From Pseudomonadota bacterium (lineage in GTDB: Bacteria; Myxococcota_A; UBA796; SXON01), in NCBI GenBank assembly GCA_030685065.1, contig JAUXQH010000115.1, positions 88,396-152,395 of the forward strand: DNA of 64,000 nucleotides, read 5' to 3'. The notes beneath the pieces are model-generated. The model was not told the origin of the DNA. It saw only the letters and a program-made list of their open reading frames with translations, and did not search any database. Positions 52,373-61,586 of this stretch are shown here, one piece after another. How positions within the stretch are numbered: the first letter of the stretch is position 1; every line of letters begins with the position of its first letter. Position numbers and translations under genes: made by a program.

Positions 52373-53152
52373 TCAGTCGGCGCAGCTCCGCGCGTCGGGA
52401 GAGGCGTCGAAGCTGGTTTCTACCCGATCGGCCACGATGCCCTCGATGCGGAGCGCGAAGCACGCCTCTTCCCCATCGCTGCACGCGACGCACTCGCCGC
52501 CGAGGTCCGCGACGAGCTCGCATCCGTCGATGTCGCCCAGGGCCGCGGCGAGCTCTCGCGTATCGAGCTCGGCCGCGAGCGTTCCGTCGCGCCACGCGGC
52601 GCCCGACTCATCGAACACGCCCGAGAGGACGAGCGAGCGGAAGGTCGCGGACTGGCCGCCGAAGCTCGTGGTCAGCTGGCCGGGGCCCACGTCGAACACG
52701 GGGTTGGCGGACCAGTCCCCCGCCGGAAACGCGCGCACGGCCTCGCAGGGGTCCTGTTGGCCGTCCGTGCCGGCCAGGGCCACCGCGAGCTCGATGGTCG
52801 AGGCGGAGGCGCGCTCGACATAGACGAACACGTCCCGATCGAGCACCTCCCCGAAGAGGGCGTCGAGCCCCGGCGGCTCGGTGACGCGCATGGAAGCGCG
52901 GTCGATCGCGTACAGCGTGTCGTCGAGGTCGGCCGAGGTGGCGGGGAGCGTGTCCTCACCGCCGCCTTCATCCGACGTGTCGCCATCGGGCGTGCCGTCG
53001 TCCGACGTGCCGTCATCCGGAGCGGCGGACTCCTCGTCCTGCACGGCCGGCCCGTGCTCCTTGCCATCCAGCGCCGACGTGAGGCCGAAGCCACACCCGA
53101 CGAGCGGCGAGACCATCAGAGAGGAGAGAGCCACCAGAGAGAAGGCGCGCAT
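52373..53152 (-). CDS. hypothetical lipoprotein with acidic linker
   Basis: ATG at 53152, 259 residues: signal with lipobox LVGC, then a long Asp/Gly/Thr-rich linker (about residues 35-70) and a globular C-terminal part with paired cysteines (GECVACSDGEEACF). No family recognised. The gene is 45 bp downstream of the kelch-like lipoprotein, on the same strand, and probably shares its transcript. Confidence 0.7.
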   Translation of the reverse strand: MRAFSLVALSSLMVSPLVGCGFGLTSALDGKEHGPAVQDEESAAPDDGTSDDGTPDGDTSDEGGGEDTLPATSADLDDTLYAIDRASMRVTEPPGLDALFGEVLDRDVFVYVERASASTIELAVALAGTDGQQDPCEAVRAFPAGDWSANPVFDVGPGQLTTSFGGQSATFRSLVLSGVFDESGAAWRDGTLAAELDTRELAAALGDIDGCELVADLGGECVACSDGEEACFALRIEGIVADRVETSFDASPDARSCAD

Positions 53153-53197
53153 CCGGACCTCGAGGCGGCGCCTTACTACTGCCGCCCGAGCCCGAGG

Positions 53198-54655
53198 TCA
53201 ACCCCCCATTGCCGGATCGACGTAGGGAACCACGAGCGCCGCGTCCAGCACGGCCGTGTTGCCGACCTCGTAGCCGCCCGTCACGAGGATGGAGCCATCG
53301 AGCAGGACGGACAGGCCGCATCCGGGCCGCGCGCGATCGAGCTGGATGGCGGGACCGCTCATCCCCTCGACCGGGGAGACCAGCTCGATCGTGGCCTCGC
53401 CCGCGGTTCGCGTGGAGTCGGTCCATCCGCAGCCGGCGGCGTACCAGCCAGGCGTGATCCAGGGCGCGATCTGCGGGGCGAAGCGGGGCTCGCCGAAGCC
53501 CTCGACCGAGACGAAGCGCTTGGCGTCCGGCGCGTAGAGCCGCCCGTCCGCATAGACGGCGCCGGTCCCCACGTCGGCCCCCCCGAGGATCCGGATGCTC
53601 CCATCGTCCGTCGGGAACAGCGCACCGCCCGACACGTAGCGGAAGTCCCCCGCGTTGCCCTCGTTCATCGGGAAGAAGGCCTCGGCCGGATCGAGCTCGG
53701 TGTCCCCGCCGTCCCAGACGCCGGTGGACGCGGCGTCGCTCCCCTGCACGTACACGCTGCCGTCGGTGAGCACGGCGCAGCCGGTCACGGCGGCCGCGTC
53801 GAAGTCCCGCATCTCGAGCGGGATGAAGCCCCATTCGCCGCTCTCGCCGTCCGGCTTGAGATAGTCCGCGCCGCCGCCCGAGTCCGCGGCGGAGCCGCCG
53901 AGCACGATGCCCTGGCGCTCTCGGAACATCGCGACACAGTGCCCGTTCCGACCCTGGGACAACGATCCGATCGCGCTGAAAGTGCCGAGCGTGTCGTCGA
54001 ACACCGACGCGTTCTCGACGGCGACGGTGGCGCCGGCCAGGAGCGCGTAGCCGCCGACGAGGAGGGTGTCGCCGCCGTCCAGCACGGCGGCCACGGGAGA
54101 TGCGACGGCCGGGCTCGCGTAGGCGGAGAACTCCGCGAACGTGCCGAGCGTGGGATCGAAGCGCTCGGTGGTGGCCGTGGCGCGCTCTCCCTGCGGGTCC
54201 ACGCCGCCGATGAGCACGACCGAGCCGTCCCGCCGGGTCAGCGCGACGTGACGGGACCGATCGGTCAACATCGGCGCGTCGAGCGCGAGGGCGCGGTTGA
54301 CGGGGAGGAACACGAGGGGGACGGAGAGCTCGGCGTCGGGAACCAGCACGATCTCGGCGGTGCGGCCGGCGGAGAGCACGCGGCCCTCGGCGAGGCCGAG
54401 CAACGTGATGCGGATGACGCCGAAGTCAGCGAGATCCGGGAGGGTCACGGCCTCGTCCGGGTAGGCGAAGGTGTCCGAGGCGACGACCACGTCCCCCATG
54501 CTGATGTCGAGGCGCAGCGTGTCCACGTCGCGGAACGCGTCACACGCGGGGCACGACGTCGGGTTGGTGACGACCACTTCGAGCGCGGTCGAGACGCCCG
54601 GGATCACCTCGATGACGGGCTCGCGGCAGGCAAAGAGGAGGAGGAGCCAGGGCAC
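53198..54655 (-). CDS. kelch-like lipoprotein
   Basis: A GTG at 54655 gives 485 residues starting MPWLLLLFAC (lipobox LFAC). Five or more kelch-like repeats follow, e.g. RHVALTRRDGSVVLIGGVD, ERFDPTLGTFAEF, DTLLVGGYALLAG and ILVTGGYEVG, implying a beta-propeller. Likely surface or periplasmic. A much longer frame upstream overlaps the aminotransferase gene and is not coding. Divergent from the aminotransferase operon. Confidence 0.8.
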   Translation of the reverse strand: MPWLLLLFACREPVIEVIPGVSTALEVVVTNPTSCPACDAFRDVDTLRLDISMGDVVVASDTFAYPDEAVTLPDLADFGVIRITLLGLAEGRVLSAGRTAEIVLVPDAELSVPLVFLPVNRALALDAPMLTDRSRHVALTRRDGSVVLIGGVDPQGERATATTERFDPTLGTFAEFSAYASPAVASPVAAVLDGGDTLLVGGYALLAGATVAVENASVFDDTLGTFSAIGSLSQGRNGHCVAMFRERQGIVLGGSAADSGGGADYLKPDGESGEWGFIPLEMRDFDAAAVTGCAVLTDGSVYVQGSDAASTGVWDGGDTELDPAEAFFPMNEGNAGDFRYVSGGALFPTDDGSIRILGGADVGTGAVYADGRLYAPDAKRFVSVEGFGEPRFAPQIAPWITPGWYAAGCGWTDSTRTAGEATIELVSPVEGMSGPAIQLDRARPGCGLSVLLDGSILVTGGYEVGNTAVLDAALVVPYVDPAMGG

Positions 54656-54757
54656 GGCCGCACGATACCGTCTCCGCCGGGGTCGGGCAACAGATCGGGT
54701 TAGATGCCCGCCCCCGCACCCGCGAACAGTGCGGTGCCCAGTGAGAGGTGCCGAGTG

Positions 54758-56014
54758 ACCGGCGACGATCTTCCCCTGCTCCGCACCGCGGTGCCCGGCC
54801 CCGCCTCTCGCGCCTGGGTGGACAGGCTGGCGCGCCACGAGTGCCCCGCGATCACGGCGCGCCGCGCCCGCCGCGCGGTGTCCATCGGGGCCGCCGACAC
54901 CGACCCCATCGTGTGGGACGAGGCCGTGGGCGCCAACGTGCGCGACGCGGACGGCAACGTCTTCGTCGACCTGTGCGCCGGCTTCGGCGTCGCTTCCGTC
55001 GGCCATCGCCACCCGGCGATCGTGGCCGCGGGCCAGGCGCAGCTCGCCCGCCTCCCCCACGCGATGGGGGACGCCTTCCCCGACCTGCGCCGGATCGAGC
55101 TCCTGGAACGCCTCTGCGCGGTCACGGGCATGGACCGCGTGATCTTCGGCACGTCCGGCTCCGACGCCGTGGAAGCCGCGCTCAAGACCGCCCGCGTCGC
55201 CACCGGCCGGGGCCGCGTCCTGGCCTTCACGGGCGGCTACCACGGGCTCGCCGCCGCCTCGCTCGCGGCGCTCGGCTACCACGTCCACGCCTTCCGGGAG
55301 CCCTTCGCCGACATGCTCGGCCACCACGTGGACCACGTGGCCTTCGGCGGCGACTGGCCCGACCTGACCCCGTACGCGGCGGTGCTGGTGGAGCCTATCC
55401 AGGGTCGCGGCGGGATGCGCGAGCCGCCCGCCGGCTGGCTCGAGCGGCTCCACGCGGCCGCGCGGGCGGTCGGAACGCTGGTGATTCACGACGAGATCTA
55501 CTCGGGCCTCGGCCGCTCCGGCGCCCTCCTCGCGGCCGGGGCGCTCCGCCCCGATCTGCTCTGTCTCGGCAAGGCCCTCGGCGGCGGCTTCCCGATCTCG
55601 GCGTGCCTCGGCACGTCGGCCGCGATGGACGCCTGGGGCGCCTCCACCGGCGAGGCCATCCACACCCAGACCTTCCTCGGGAACCCCGTCGGCTGCGCGA
55701 TGGCGCTCGGGGTGCTCGAGGTGATCGAGCGCGAGCAGCTCGTGGCGCGCGCCGCGACCGAGGGCGCCTGGTTCGCCGCGGCGCTCGCGAACGTGCCGGG
55801 CGTACGCGCGATCAGCGGGCGCGGGATGATGCTGGGCGTCCACCTGGACGACAGCCTCGGCGTGACCCGCAAGATGCTCGACCGCGGCTACATCGTGCTC
55901 CCGTGCGGCGAGCGCGCCGAGGCCCTCGGGCTCACCCCGCCGCTGACGATCGCGCGCGCGCAGCTCGAAGGCGCGGTCACCGCGCTGGCGGCGTGCATCG
56001 GGAGCCCGGCGTGA
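54758..56014 (+). CDS. class III (PLP) aminotransferase
   Basis: GAGG six bases before the GTG at 54758 supports this start (419 residues); an ATG at 54704 would add 18. Class III fold: VVHP-like VGHRHPAIVAAGQ, GTSGSDAVEAALKTARVATGR, GYHGLAAASLAALGY, VIHDEIYSGLGRSG (the PLP-ring Asp) and LCLGKALGGGFPISA with the Schiff-base Lys. Such enzymes move amino groups between amino acids and aldehydes or keto acids. Its stop overlaps the LuxE-like start (GTGA), so it works with the acyl-activating and reducing genes; the substrate might be the fatty aldehyde they make. Confidence 0.9.
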   Translation, partial: TGDDLPLLRTAVPGPASRAWVDRLARHECPAITARRARRAVSIGAADTDPIVWDEAVGANVRDADGNVFVDLCAGFGVASVGHRHPAIVAAGQAQLARLPHAMGDAFPDLRRIELLERLCAVTGMDRVIFGTSGSDAVEAALKTARVATGRGRVLAFTGGYHGLAAASLAALGYHVHAFREPFADMLGHHVDHVAFGGDWPDLTPYAAVLVEPIQGRGGMREPPAGWLERLHAAARAVGTLVIHDEIYSGLGRSGALLAAGALRPDLLCLGKALGGGFPISACLGTSAAMDAWGASTGEAIHTQTFLGNPVGCAMALGVLEVIEREQLVARAATEGAWFAAALANVPGVRAISGRGMMLGVHLDDSLGVTRKMLDRGYIVLPCGERAEALGLTPPLTIARAQLEGAVTALAACIGSPA

Positions 56015-57057
56015 ACGAGCGCATCCGGCGCTTCGTCGAAGCGGGCGAGGGGCCCTTCGCCGCCCTCGCGCTCGACCTGTTCCGCTCCCAGGTGGCGCGC
56101 AACCCGACGTACCGGGCCCTCGCGGACGGCGTCGACCCGGCGCGCGTGGAGGACATCCCCGCGGTGCCGGTCGCGCTCTTCCAGTCGCTCGACCTCACGT
56201 CGTTCCCCGTGGAGGAGGCCACCATGGTGTTCCGCACGAGCGGCACCACCGGGGCCGTGCGCGGCGTTCATCGCTTGCGGGACACGACGCTCTACGACCT
56301 CGGCGCCTGGCGCCACTTCGCGAAGAGCGCGTCGGCCCTCCCGGAGCTCCTTCGCGCCGGCCGCGTCGTCTCCTTGTGCCCCGACGACTCCGACTCCTCG
56401 CTCGGCCACATGGTGGGCCGGTTCGCCGCGCGGCTCGGCGGCGCTCCCCTCGCCCTGTTCCGGGACGGGCGCGTCGTGCCCGACGCGTGGGAGCGTCTGG
56501 AGGAAGCGTCGCGAGGCGGGCCCGTGTTTCTCGCCGCGACCGCCTTTGCCCTCGACGCGTTGTTCGCCTCGCCCGGGCGCGCCGCGCTTCGCCCCGACTC
56601 CCTCGTGATGGTCACCGGCGGCTTCAAGGGGCGCGCGGTGCGGCTCGACGCGGACTCGCTCTACGCCGCGATCCCCGAGCGCCTCGGCGCCCCCCACGTC
56701 ATCGGCGAGTACGGGATGACCGAGCTCTCGAGCCAGCTCTGGACCGCCCCGGTCCCCGCGGGCGAGCGGCCCGGCGCCTTCGTCGCGCCCCCCTGGCTGC
56801 GCGTCTACACCGTCGATCCGATGACCGGCGAGCCGGTCGAGGGAGAGGGGCTCCTCCGCTTCGTCGACCTCTGCAACGTCGACAGCGTGCTCGCGATCGA
56901 GACGATGGATCTCGGCATCGTCACCGCGTCGGCGGCGGGGGACGCCGTGACGCTCCGGGGCCGGCTCGTGGGCGCCGAGGCGCGGGGGTGCTCGATGCGG
57001 GCGGAGGAGTTCCTGGCCGCGGTGAAGCGCCCAAGCCACGAGCGGAGCGGAGAGTGA
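56011..57057 (+). CDS. LuxE-like acyl-protein synthetase
   Basis: The GTG overlaps the aminotransferase stop, 348 residues. It resembles the LuxE family, which forms an acyl-AMP and passes the acyl group to its partner: VFRTSGTTGAVRGVHRL (adenylate-forming P-loop), VMVTGGFKGRAVRLD, and IGEYGMTELSSQLW (A5-like motif). A C-terminal Cys (GCSMRAEEF) could carry the acyl group, as the C-terminal Cys in LuxE does. It is directly followed by a LuxC-like reductase (TGATG overlap), which repeats the LuxE/LuxC pairing. No luciferase genes are nearby. Confidence 0.85.
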   Translation: MNERIRRFVEAGEGPFAALALDLFRSQVARNPTYRALADGVDPARVEDIPAVPVALFQSLDLTSFPVEEATMVFRTSGTTGAVRGVHRLRDTTLYDLGAWRHFAKSASALPELLRAGRVVSLCPDDSDSSLGHMVGRFAARLGGAPLALFRDGRVVPDAWERLEEASRGGPVFLAATAFALDALFASPGRAALRPDSLVMVTGGFKGRAVRLDADSLYAAIPERLGAPHVIGEYGMTELSSQLWTAPVPAGERPGAFVAPPWLRVYTVDPMTGEPVEGEGLLRFVDLCNVDSVLAIETMDLGIVTASAAGDAVTLRGRLVGAEARGCSMRAEEFLAAVKRPSHERSGE

Positions 57058-58073
57058 TGGACGCCGTCGCGAGCGCCATCGCCCGCCTCGCGGCGCTCGA
57101 CCCGGCGGGCTGGGGGACAGGCCTGTCCGATGCCAACGCGCGGGCGTGCTGGGCCGCGGCCGTCGGGGATCTCGATCCCGCCGCGCTCACCGCGGACGTG
57201 GCGGGTACGCGGCCGCGCGCCGTGCTGATCGTGTGCAGCAGCAACGTCTACACCGCGGCCCTCCCCTGGATGCTCCACCTCGCCGCCCGCGGGGTCCGCG
57301 TGATCGTCAAGCCCGCGTCGGGCCAGGAGGCCGCCATCGAGGCGATGGCCACTGCCATCGGTGACCTGGGGGATGGGCGCATCGAGGTGCGGTCGTGGCG
57401 CGGCGGCGAGCTCGCGGCAGAGGCCGACGCGCTGGCCGAGGTCGACGGCGTGATGGCCTTCGGCGGCGCCGCGGCGATGTCCGCCATCCGGACGCGGCTC
57501 CCGGAAGGTGTGGTGTGGTTGCCCTTCGGGCCGCGCTTCGGCGTGGGCGTGGTGTCCGCGCTGACCGAGGCCGCCATCGACGACGTGGCCCTGTACGACG
57601 GGCACGGGTGCATGTCCCCCGCGGCCTACTTCACCCGGCACGTGGATCTCGACGCCGCCGCCGCGTGGATGGCCGCCGCCGAGGCGCGCTGGCCCCGGGG
57701 CGTGGTCGATCCGGCCGACGCCGCCCAGACCCGTGCGCGCATCATGCTCGCCCGCGCGGCCGGGCGGAAGGTGGTCGGAGCGGGGTGGGCCGTGCTGGAG
57801 TTGCCGGCGGACCACTTCACGCCCGTCGCCTTGCCGCGTGTGCTCGTCCTCCATCCGTTCGCGGACGTCGAGGAGGTGCGCACGGCGGTGGCGCCGTGGC
57901 GCGATCGGCTCGGCACCGTCGCCACCGACCTCCCCGGCCTGTACCTCGGCGCGCCGCGCATGTGCGGGCCGGGGGGCATGCAGCACCCCGCGTGCGGGCG
58001 CTTCCACGACGGCGTGGACGTGCTCGGCGCCCTGTGGCGCCAACGTGTTCCTCGTCCGGACGGCACGGCATGA
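57057..58073 (+). CDS. LuxC-like acyl-CoA/acyl-protein reductase
   Basis: The 338-residue product resembles the LuxC family (aldehyde-dehydrogenase-related): PRAVLIVCSSNVYTAALPWM, VRVIVKPASGQEAAIEAM, VMAFGGAAAMSAIRT, and the probable nucleophile in LYDGHGCMSPAAYF. LuxC reduces an acyl thioester to aldehyde with NADPH. With LuxE-like activation upstream and an aminotransferase before that, a fatty-acid-to-aldehyde-to-amine route is plausible (inference). The stop overlaps the dipeptidase start (ATGA). Confidence 0.85.
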   Translation: MDAVASAIARLAALDPAGWGTGLSDANARACWAAAVGDLDPAALTADVAGTRPRAVLIVCSSNVYTAALPWMLHLAARGVRVIVKPASGQEAAIEAMATAIGDLGDGRIEVRSWRGGELAAEADALAEVDGVMAFGGAAAMSAIRTRLPEGVVWLPFGPRFGVGVVSALTEAAIDDVALYDGHGCMSPAAYFTRHVDLDAAAAWMAAAEARWPRGVVDPADAAQTRARIMLARAAGRKVVGAGWAVLELPADHFTPVALPRVLVLHPFADVEEVRTAVAPWRDRLGTVATDLPGLYLGAPRMCGPGGMQHPACGRFHDGVDVLGALWRQRVPRPDGTA

Positions 58074-59089
58074 TCCTCTCTGCCGAAGCGCGCGCCCTCC
58101 ACGCGTCCTCCCTCTTCGTCGACCTCCACTGCGACCTGCTCCTGGCCAAGAAGCTGCTCGGCTGGGACTGGCGCCGCCGCCACGCGCCGAACCCGCTCCC
58201 CGGCGCGGCGCTCTTCGGCCACTGCGACATCCCCCGGCTCAAGGAAGGCGGCGTGAGCGCGATGGCGCTCGGCGTCGTGATAAACCCGTTGCGCGGTCGC
58301 TCCGGCCCCGCCGCCATCGACGCCGACCTTGCCCGGATGGCCCAGGAGGTCGCCCGCTCCCCGGAGGACCTCGCGGTGTGCGGCACGGTCCAGGCCATCC
58401 GCACCGCCCGGGCGCAGGGCCGCATCGCGTGCTTCGCCGGGCTGGAGGGGGCGCACGGCCTCGACACCCGCCTGGAGGACCTCCCGCGCTTCCGCGCCGC
58501 GGGCCTCCGGTACGTCGGGCTCGCCCACTTCAGCGCCAACGCCGCGTGCCGCCCGATGGTGGGCTGGGGCGCCGACAACACCGCGCCGCTCTCCGACTAC
58601 GGCCGCGCGCTGGTCGACGAGCTGGGCCGGCTCGGCATCCTGGTCGACCTCGCGCACGTCGGCCGCGCGGGCGTGATCGAGGCCGCGGCGCGCGCGAACA
58701 AGCCCGTCATCATCTCGCACACGGCCTGTACCGCCGTGCACGCGAGCCCCCGCGGCGTCGATGACGGCCTGCTCCGCGCCGTGGCCGACACCGATGGCGT
58801 GGTCGGGGTCATCTTCGTCACGCCCTTCCTCGGGCAGCACCCTTCCGGAAAGGGCGGCGCCGCCCAGGTCGTGCGGCACCTCGACCACATCCGGCGCACC
58901 GTCGGCGTGCGCCACGCCGCCATCGGGACGGACTGGGAGGGCTTCGCGCTCTACCCGAGCGACCTCGACTCTGCCGACAAGCTGCCGTGGCTCACCCAGG
59001 CGCTGCTCGACGCGGGCTGGCCGCCGGCGGACGTGCACGCGGTGCTCGGGGAGAATTTCCTGCGCGTGTTCGGCGCCGTCTGCGGGTGA
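58070..59089 (+). CDS. membrane-dipeptidase family (M19) protein
   Basis: Start overlaps LuxC-like stop; 339 residues. Renal-dipeptidase fold: FVDLHCDLLLAKKLLGW (metal His/Asp), IACFAGLEGAHGLDTR (bridging Glu), VIISHTACTAVHASPRGVDD, and HAAIGTDWEGFALYP. M19 enzymes use two zinc ions to cleave dipeptides or related amides. No signal peptide. Coupling to the acyl pathway suggests it may cut an amide in an acyl-amine or amino-acid product. Converges on the endonuclease-like gene. Confidence 0.9.
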   Translation: MILSAEARALHASSLFVDLHCDLLLAKKLLGWDWRRRHAPNPLPGAALFGHCDIPRLKEGGVSAMALGVVINPLRGRSGPAAIDADLARMAQEVARSPEDLAVCGTVQAIRTARAQGRIACFAGLEGAHGLDTRLEDLPRFRAAGLRYVGLAHFSANAACRPMVGWGADNTAPLSDYGRALVDELGRLGILVDLAHVGRAGVIEAAARANKPVIISHTACTAVHASPRGVDDGLLRAVADTDGVVGVIFVTPFLGQHPSGKGGAAQVVRHLDHIRRTVGVRHAAIGTDWEGFALYPSDLDSADKLPWLTQALLDAGWPPADVHAVLGENFLRVFGAVCG

Positions 59090-59127
59090 CGGTTCGGGCG
59101 GGGGGCCGGGTCAGGCGGGGAACGGGG

Positions 59128-60030
59128 TCAGGCGGGGACGATCTCCGCCACGACCGGACGATGGTCGGACACGCGGTACAGGTTCTCCACCGGCGCGCGC
59201 GGAAATCCGCGGGCACGCTGCGCGACGAAGCCATCCACCCGGTGGAAGAACGCTGCGTCGCCCAGCGCGGGGTCCCGATCGAACGCAAAGACACGCGGCG
59301 AGCCGACGAACCGCGCCTCCGACGACGCCGCGACGTGGTCGATCACCTCGCGGTCGAGCCAGGTCGTCCAGGGGTCACCCGCGGGGAGGACCGCCTTGGG
59401 CCAGGCCCATCCGGGCAGGCTCCGAAGCGGGGCGATGGAAGGATCGTCCTCGCGCGCGTTGAAGTCCCCGAGGACCACCCGGGGGCCCGCCCCCGCCTGA
59501 AGCGCGCCGACTGGGCCGAGCGCCGCGCCATCCAACCACCGCGACAGGTGCGCGGCCTCGCGGAGCCGGAGGGCCGCCGAGGCGTCCGCCAGGGGGGCCC
59601 CCATCAGGCCCGACTTGAGGTGTACGGCCGCGAGCGAGAGGGCCGCGCCGTCCGCTCGGTCGCGGAAGGTGGCGAGCAGCGGGGGGCGCAAGGCCGGGCC
59701 CCCGCCGAGGGGCCCCCACACGATCGGCTCGACCGTGGCGGGATCCCAGGCGTACACCACCTTCTGGAGCGCGGTGTCGGCGAGCTCGTGGGGGCGCCCC
59801 GAGGTGACGAACGCCTCCCCCACGCGCACCCGAAGGTCGCGCCCCGACAGCGCCGCGGCGGCCCGGAGGACGCGCTCGAGGCGCGGCAGGTCGCAGATCT
59901 CCTGGAGGGCCACCACGTCGGCATCGAGCCGGGCGAGCACCTGCGCAACGAGCTGGTCGTCCTCCGGCTCGCGCTCCACGATCGGGCGCGTGGTTCCGAA
60001 CCAATAGACGTTGAAGGTGGCGATCCGCAT
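59128..60030 (-). CDS. endonuclease/exonuclease/phosphatase family protein
   Basis: ATG at 60030, 300 residues. EEP motifs: MRIATFNVYWFG, VVALQEICD (catalytic Glu), VVLGDFNARED (Asp/Asn) and RVSDHRPVVAEIV (catalytic His). The family includes exonuclease III-like, sphingomyelinase-like and inositol-phosphatase enzymes. It lacks a signal peptide. Function in this cell is unknown. A longer frame upstream has a poor N-terminus. The sigma factor gene lies upstream on the same strand, separated by a strong hairpin. Confidence 0.88.
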   Translation of the reverse strand: MRIATFNVYWFGTTRPIVEREPEDDQLVAQVLARLDADVVALQEICDLPRLERVLRAAAALSGRDLRVRVGEAFVTSGRPHELADTALQKVVYAWDPATVEPIVWGPLGGGPALRPPLLATFRDRADGAALSLAAVHLKSGLMGAPLADASAALRLREAAHLSRWLDGAALGPVGALQAGAGPRVVLGDFNAREDDPSIAPLRSLPGWAWPKAVLPAGDPWTTWLDREVIDHVAASSEARFVGSPRVFAFDRDPALGDAAFFHRVDGFVAQRARGFPRAPVENLYRVSDHRPVVAEIVPA

Positions 60031-60106
60031 ACCACCCCTTAACGACGACGGGCGTCGCCCGCGCGACGGGCCCCGGGCGTGGCGCCGAGAACCCGGCCCG
60101 GGACCC

Positions 60107-60141
60107 CCTCCGGTCCCCCCCAAAGGGGGCCCCACCGGAGG
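60107..60141 (-). terminator. strong GC-rich hairpin after the sigma factor gene
   Basis: CCTCCGGT (60107-60114) pairs with ACCGGAGG (60134-60141), with an inner C-run/G-run pair and AAA near the loop. It is 52 bp beyond the sigma gene stop and before the endonuclease-like gene, so it fits a terminator or attenuator; no U-run is present. Confidence 0.6.
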
Positions 60142-60192
60142 ACCCGAGGCCGACGGCGCCACACCCGCGGCCGCGCTGAGCACCCTGTGAGG

Positions 60193-61242
60193 CTACGCCT
60201 CGCCGGGCTCGCCGAGGACGAGGCCGCGCAGGTCGCGGATGCCGGACTGGTCGCGCAGGCGGATGAGCGCCTCGCGCTCGATCTGACGGACGCGCTCGCG
60301 GGACAGGCCCATCTCCTTGCCGACCTCGGAGAGCGTGCGGAATTCGCCGTCCTCCAGGCCGTACCGGCGGGTGAGCACGAAGCGCTGCCGCTCGGAGAGC
60401 ACGCCGTGGAAGGCCTTGCTCATGCGAGACAGCTCCTGCTGCTGGATGCTCTCGTCGTCGGGGGAGACGGCGTCGTCATCCGAGAGGAAGCGCTCCAGCG
60501 GGCGGGGACGCGGGCCGTCATCCACCGGCTGCTCGAGCGAGATGGTGTTGCCCTGCGACAGGAGCAGCTCGGCGCGCTCCTTGTCGATGCCCACCTCGTC
60601 CGCCAGATCCGCGATGTTGTACTCGATGCCGGCGGCCTCGAAGCGCTTCATCGCCTTGCGCAGGTTGCGGGTCTGCTCGACCGCGCAGCCGGGCAGGCGC
60701 ACGGGGCGACCGGTGTGATCGATGGCGCGCGTCATCTGGGCGCGCACCCACCACCGGGCGTAGGTGGAGAAGCGGATGCCGCGGTCCGGATCGAAGCGCT
60801 TGGCCGCGCGGAGGAGGCCGATGTAGCCCTCCTGCACGAGATCCTCTTCGTCCATGAACGGGCCGGCCAGCTTGCGGGCCTCGCCGTGGGCGATGCGCCG
60901 CCCGCTCATCGCGAGGCGCCAACGCAGCTCTTCCGCCTGCTGCCACGCGCCCTGGGCGCGACGCGCCATGAGCTTGAGGCCCTCTTCCTTGCGCGCGGCA
61001 CGGCCGACGGCACGGACGGCTTCCTCGAGACGGTCGACCGCGCCGGCGCGGGTGCGCTCCGCGCGATCGGGGCGACGACGAAGGATGTTCTCCGCGGCGT
61101 CGATCCCGGCAACGGCCTCACGGGCGGCCTGCTCCGCCTTGCGGATCTCCCGCGCGATGGCCTTCTCTTCTTCGGCAGTCAGACGCTCGGAGCGGCGGCG
61201 GGCACCGTCCGATGCAGAAGAACTCCGGATTCGCAGCGACAT
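60193..61242 (-). CDS. RNA polymerase sigma-70 family factor
   Basis: AGGAG five bases before the ATG at 61242; 349 residues. Region 2 is clear: DEEDLVQEGYIGLLRAAKRFDP then RFSTYARWWVRAQMTRAI (2.3-2.4). Region 3 and region 4 follow: LSERQRFVLTRRYGLEDGEFRTLSEVGKEMGLSRERVRQIE, the -35 binding helix. Region 1.1 is absent; a charged, helical stretch of about 90 residues precedes region 2 instead, so it looks like a group 2 or 3 factor (RpoS- or SigB-like), not the main RpoD. It has an unusually long, repeat-bearing leader. Confidence 0.92.
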   Translation of the reverse strand: MSLRIRSSSASDGARRRSERLTAEEEKAIAREIRKAEQAAREAVAGIDAAENILRRRPDRAERTRAGAVDRLEEAVRAVGRAARKEEGLKLMARRAQGAWQQAEELRWRLAMSGRRIAHGEARKLAGPFMDEEDLVQEGYIGLLRAAKRFDPDRGIRFSTYARWWVRAQMTRAIDHTGRPVRLPGCAVEQTRNLRKAMKRFEAAGIEYNIADLADEVGIDKERAELLLSQGNTISLEQPVDDGPRPRPLERFLSDDDAVSPDDESIQQQELSRMSKAFHGVLSERQRFVLTRRYGLEDGEFRTLSEVGKEMGLSRERVRQIEREALIRLRDQSGIRDLRGLVLGEPGEA

Positions 61243-61276
61243 GTTCACTCCTGACTCTCTTTGCGGCAGGCCTTCA

Positions 61277-61315
61277 ACGCTTCAACGATTCTGGCGACGC
61301 TTCAACGATTCTGGC
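61277..61315 (-). repeat. 20-bp tandem repeat in the sigma factor leader
   Basis: ACGCTTCAACGATTCTGGC occurs at 61277-61295 and again at 61297-61315, with degenerate neighbours (TTCAACGCTTCAACG before; CAACGCTTGAACGAAACG after). It lies 35-70 bases upstream of the ribosome site, inside the untranslated leader. Confidence 0.85.
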
Positions 61316-61556
61316 CAACGCTTGAACGAAACGACGCGCCGGGCGAACGACGCTTGCTGGGACGAAGCTGGGTACGAACCCGCGAACGAATCCGCGAGGG
61401 GTTCGAGTCGTTCGGAATGCTGGGGGACAACAGATTATTCCGAGGATTCCCGAAGACCGGGTGGACGACCGGCCCGGCGATGCGCATCGAAGGACCGGAT
61501 CGGAGACCCGGACGGGATGCCGAATCGGCGGACCCGCCCCCGGCGAGCGCCTCTTT

Positions 61557-61586
61557 ATAGATCCGTTCACGACCGATCATTGTCAA
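61557..61586 (-). promoter_or_regulatory. likely sigma-70 promoter of the sigma factor gene
   Basis: On the minus strand: TTGACA (61586-61581), 18 bp, ATCTAT (61562-61557); TATAAA overlaps it at 21 bp. A second TTGACA lies 12 bp further upstream. The match to consensus stands out from a GC-rich background. Transcription from here would make a leader of roughly 300 nucleotides. Confidence 0.5.

Noticed and set aside
51031..54703. Two long plus-strand frames over the lipoprotein genes
   Set aside because: Low-complexity Arg/Gly/Glu-rich products; the minus-strand genes have signal peptides and domains.
61395..61420. GGTTCGAGTC resembling a tRNA T-loop
   Set aside because: No acceptor or anticodon stem can be formed around it; no tRNA found elsewhere in the window.
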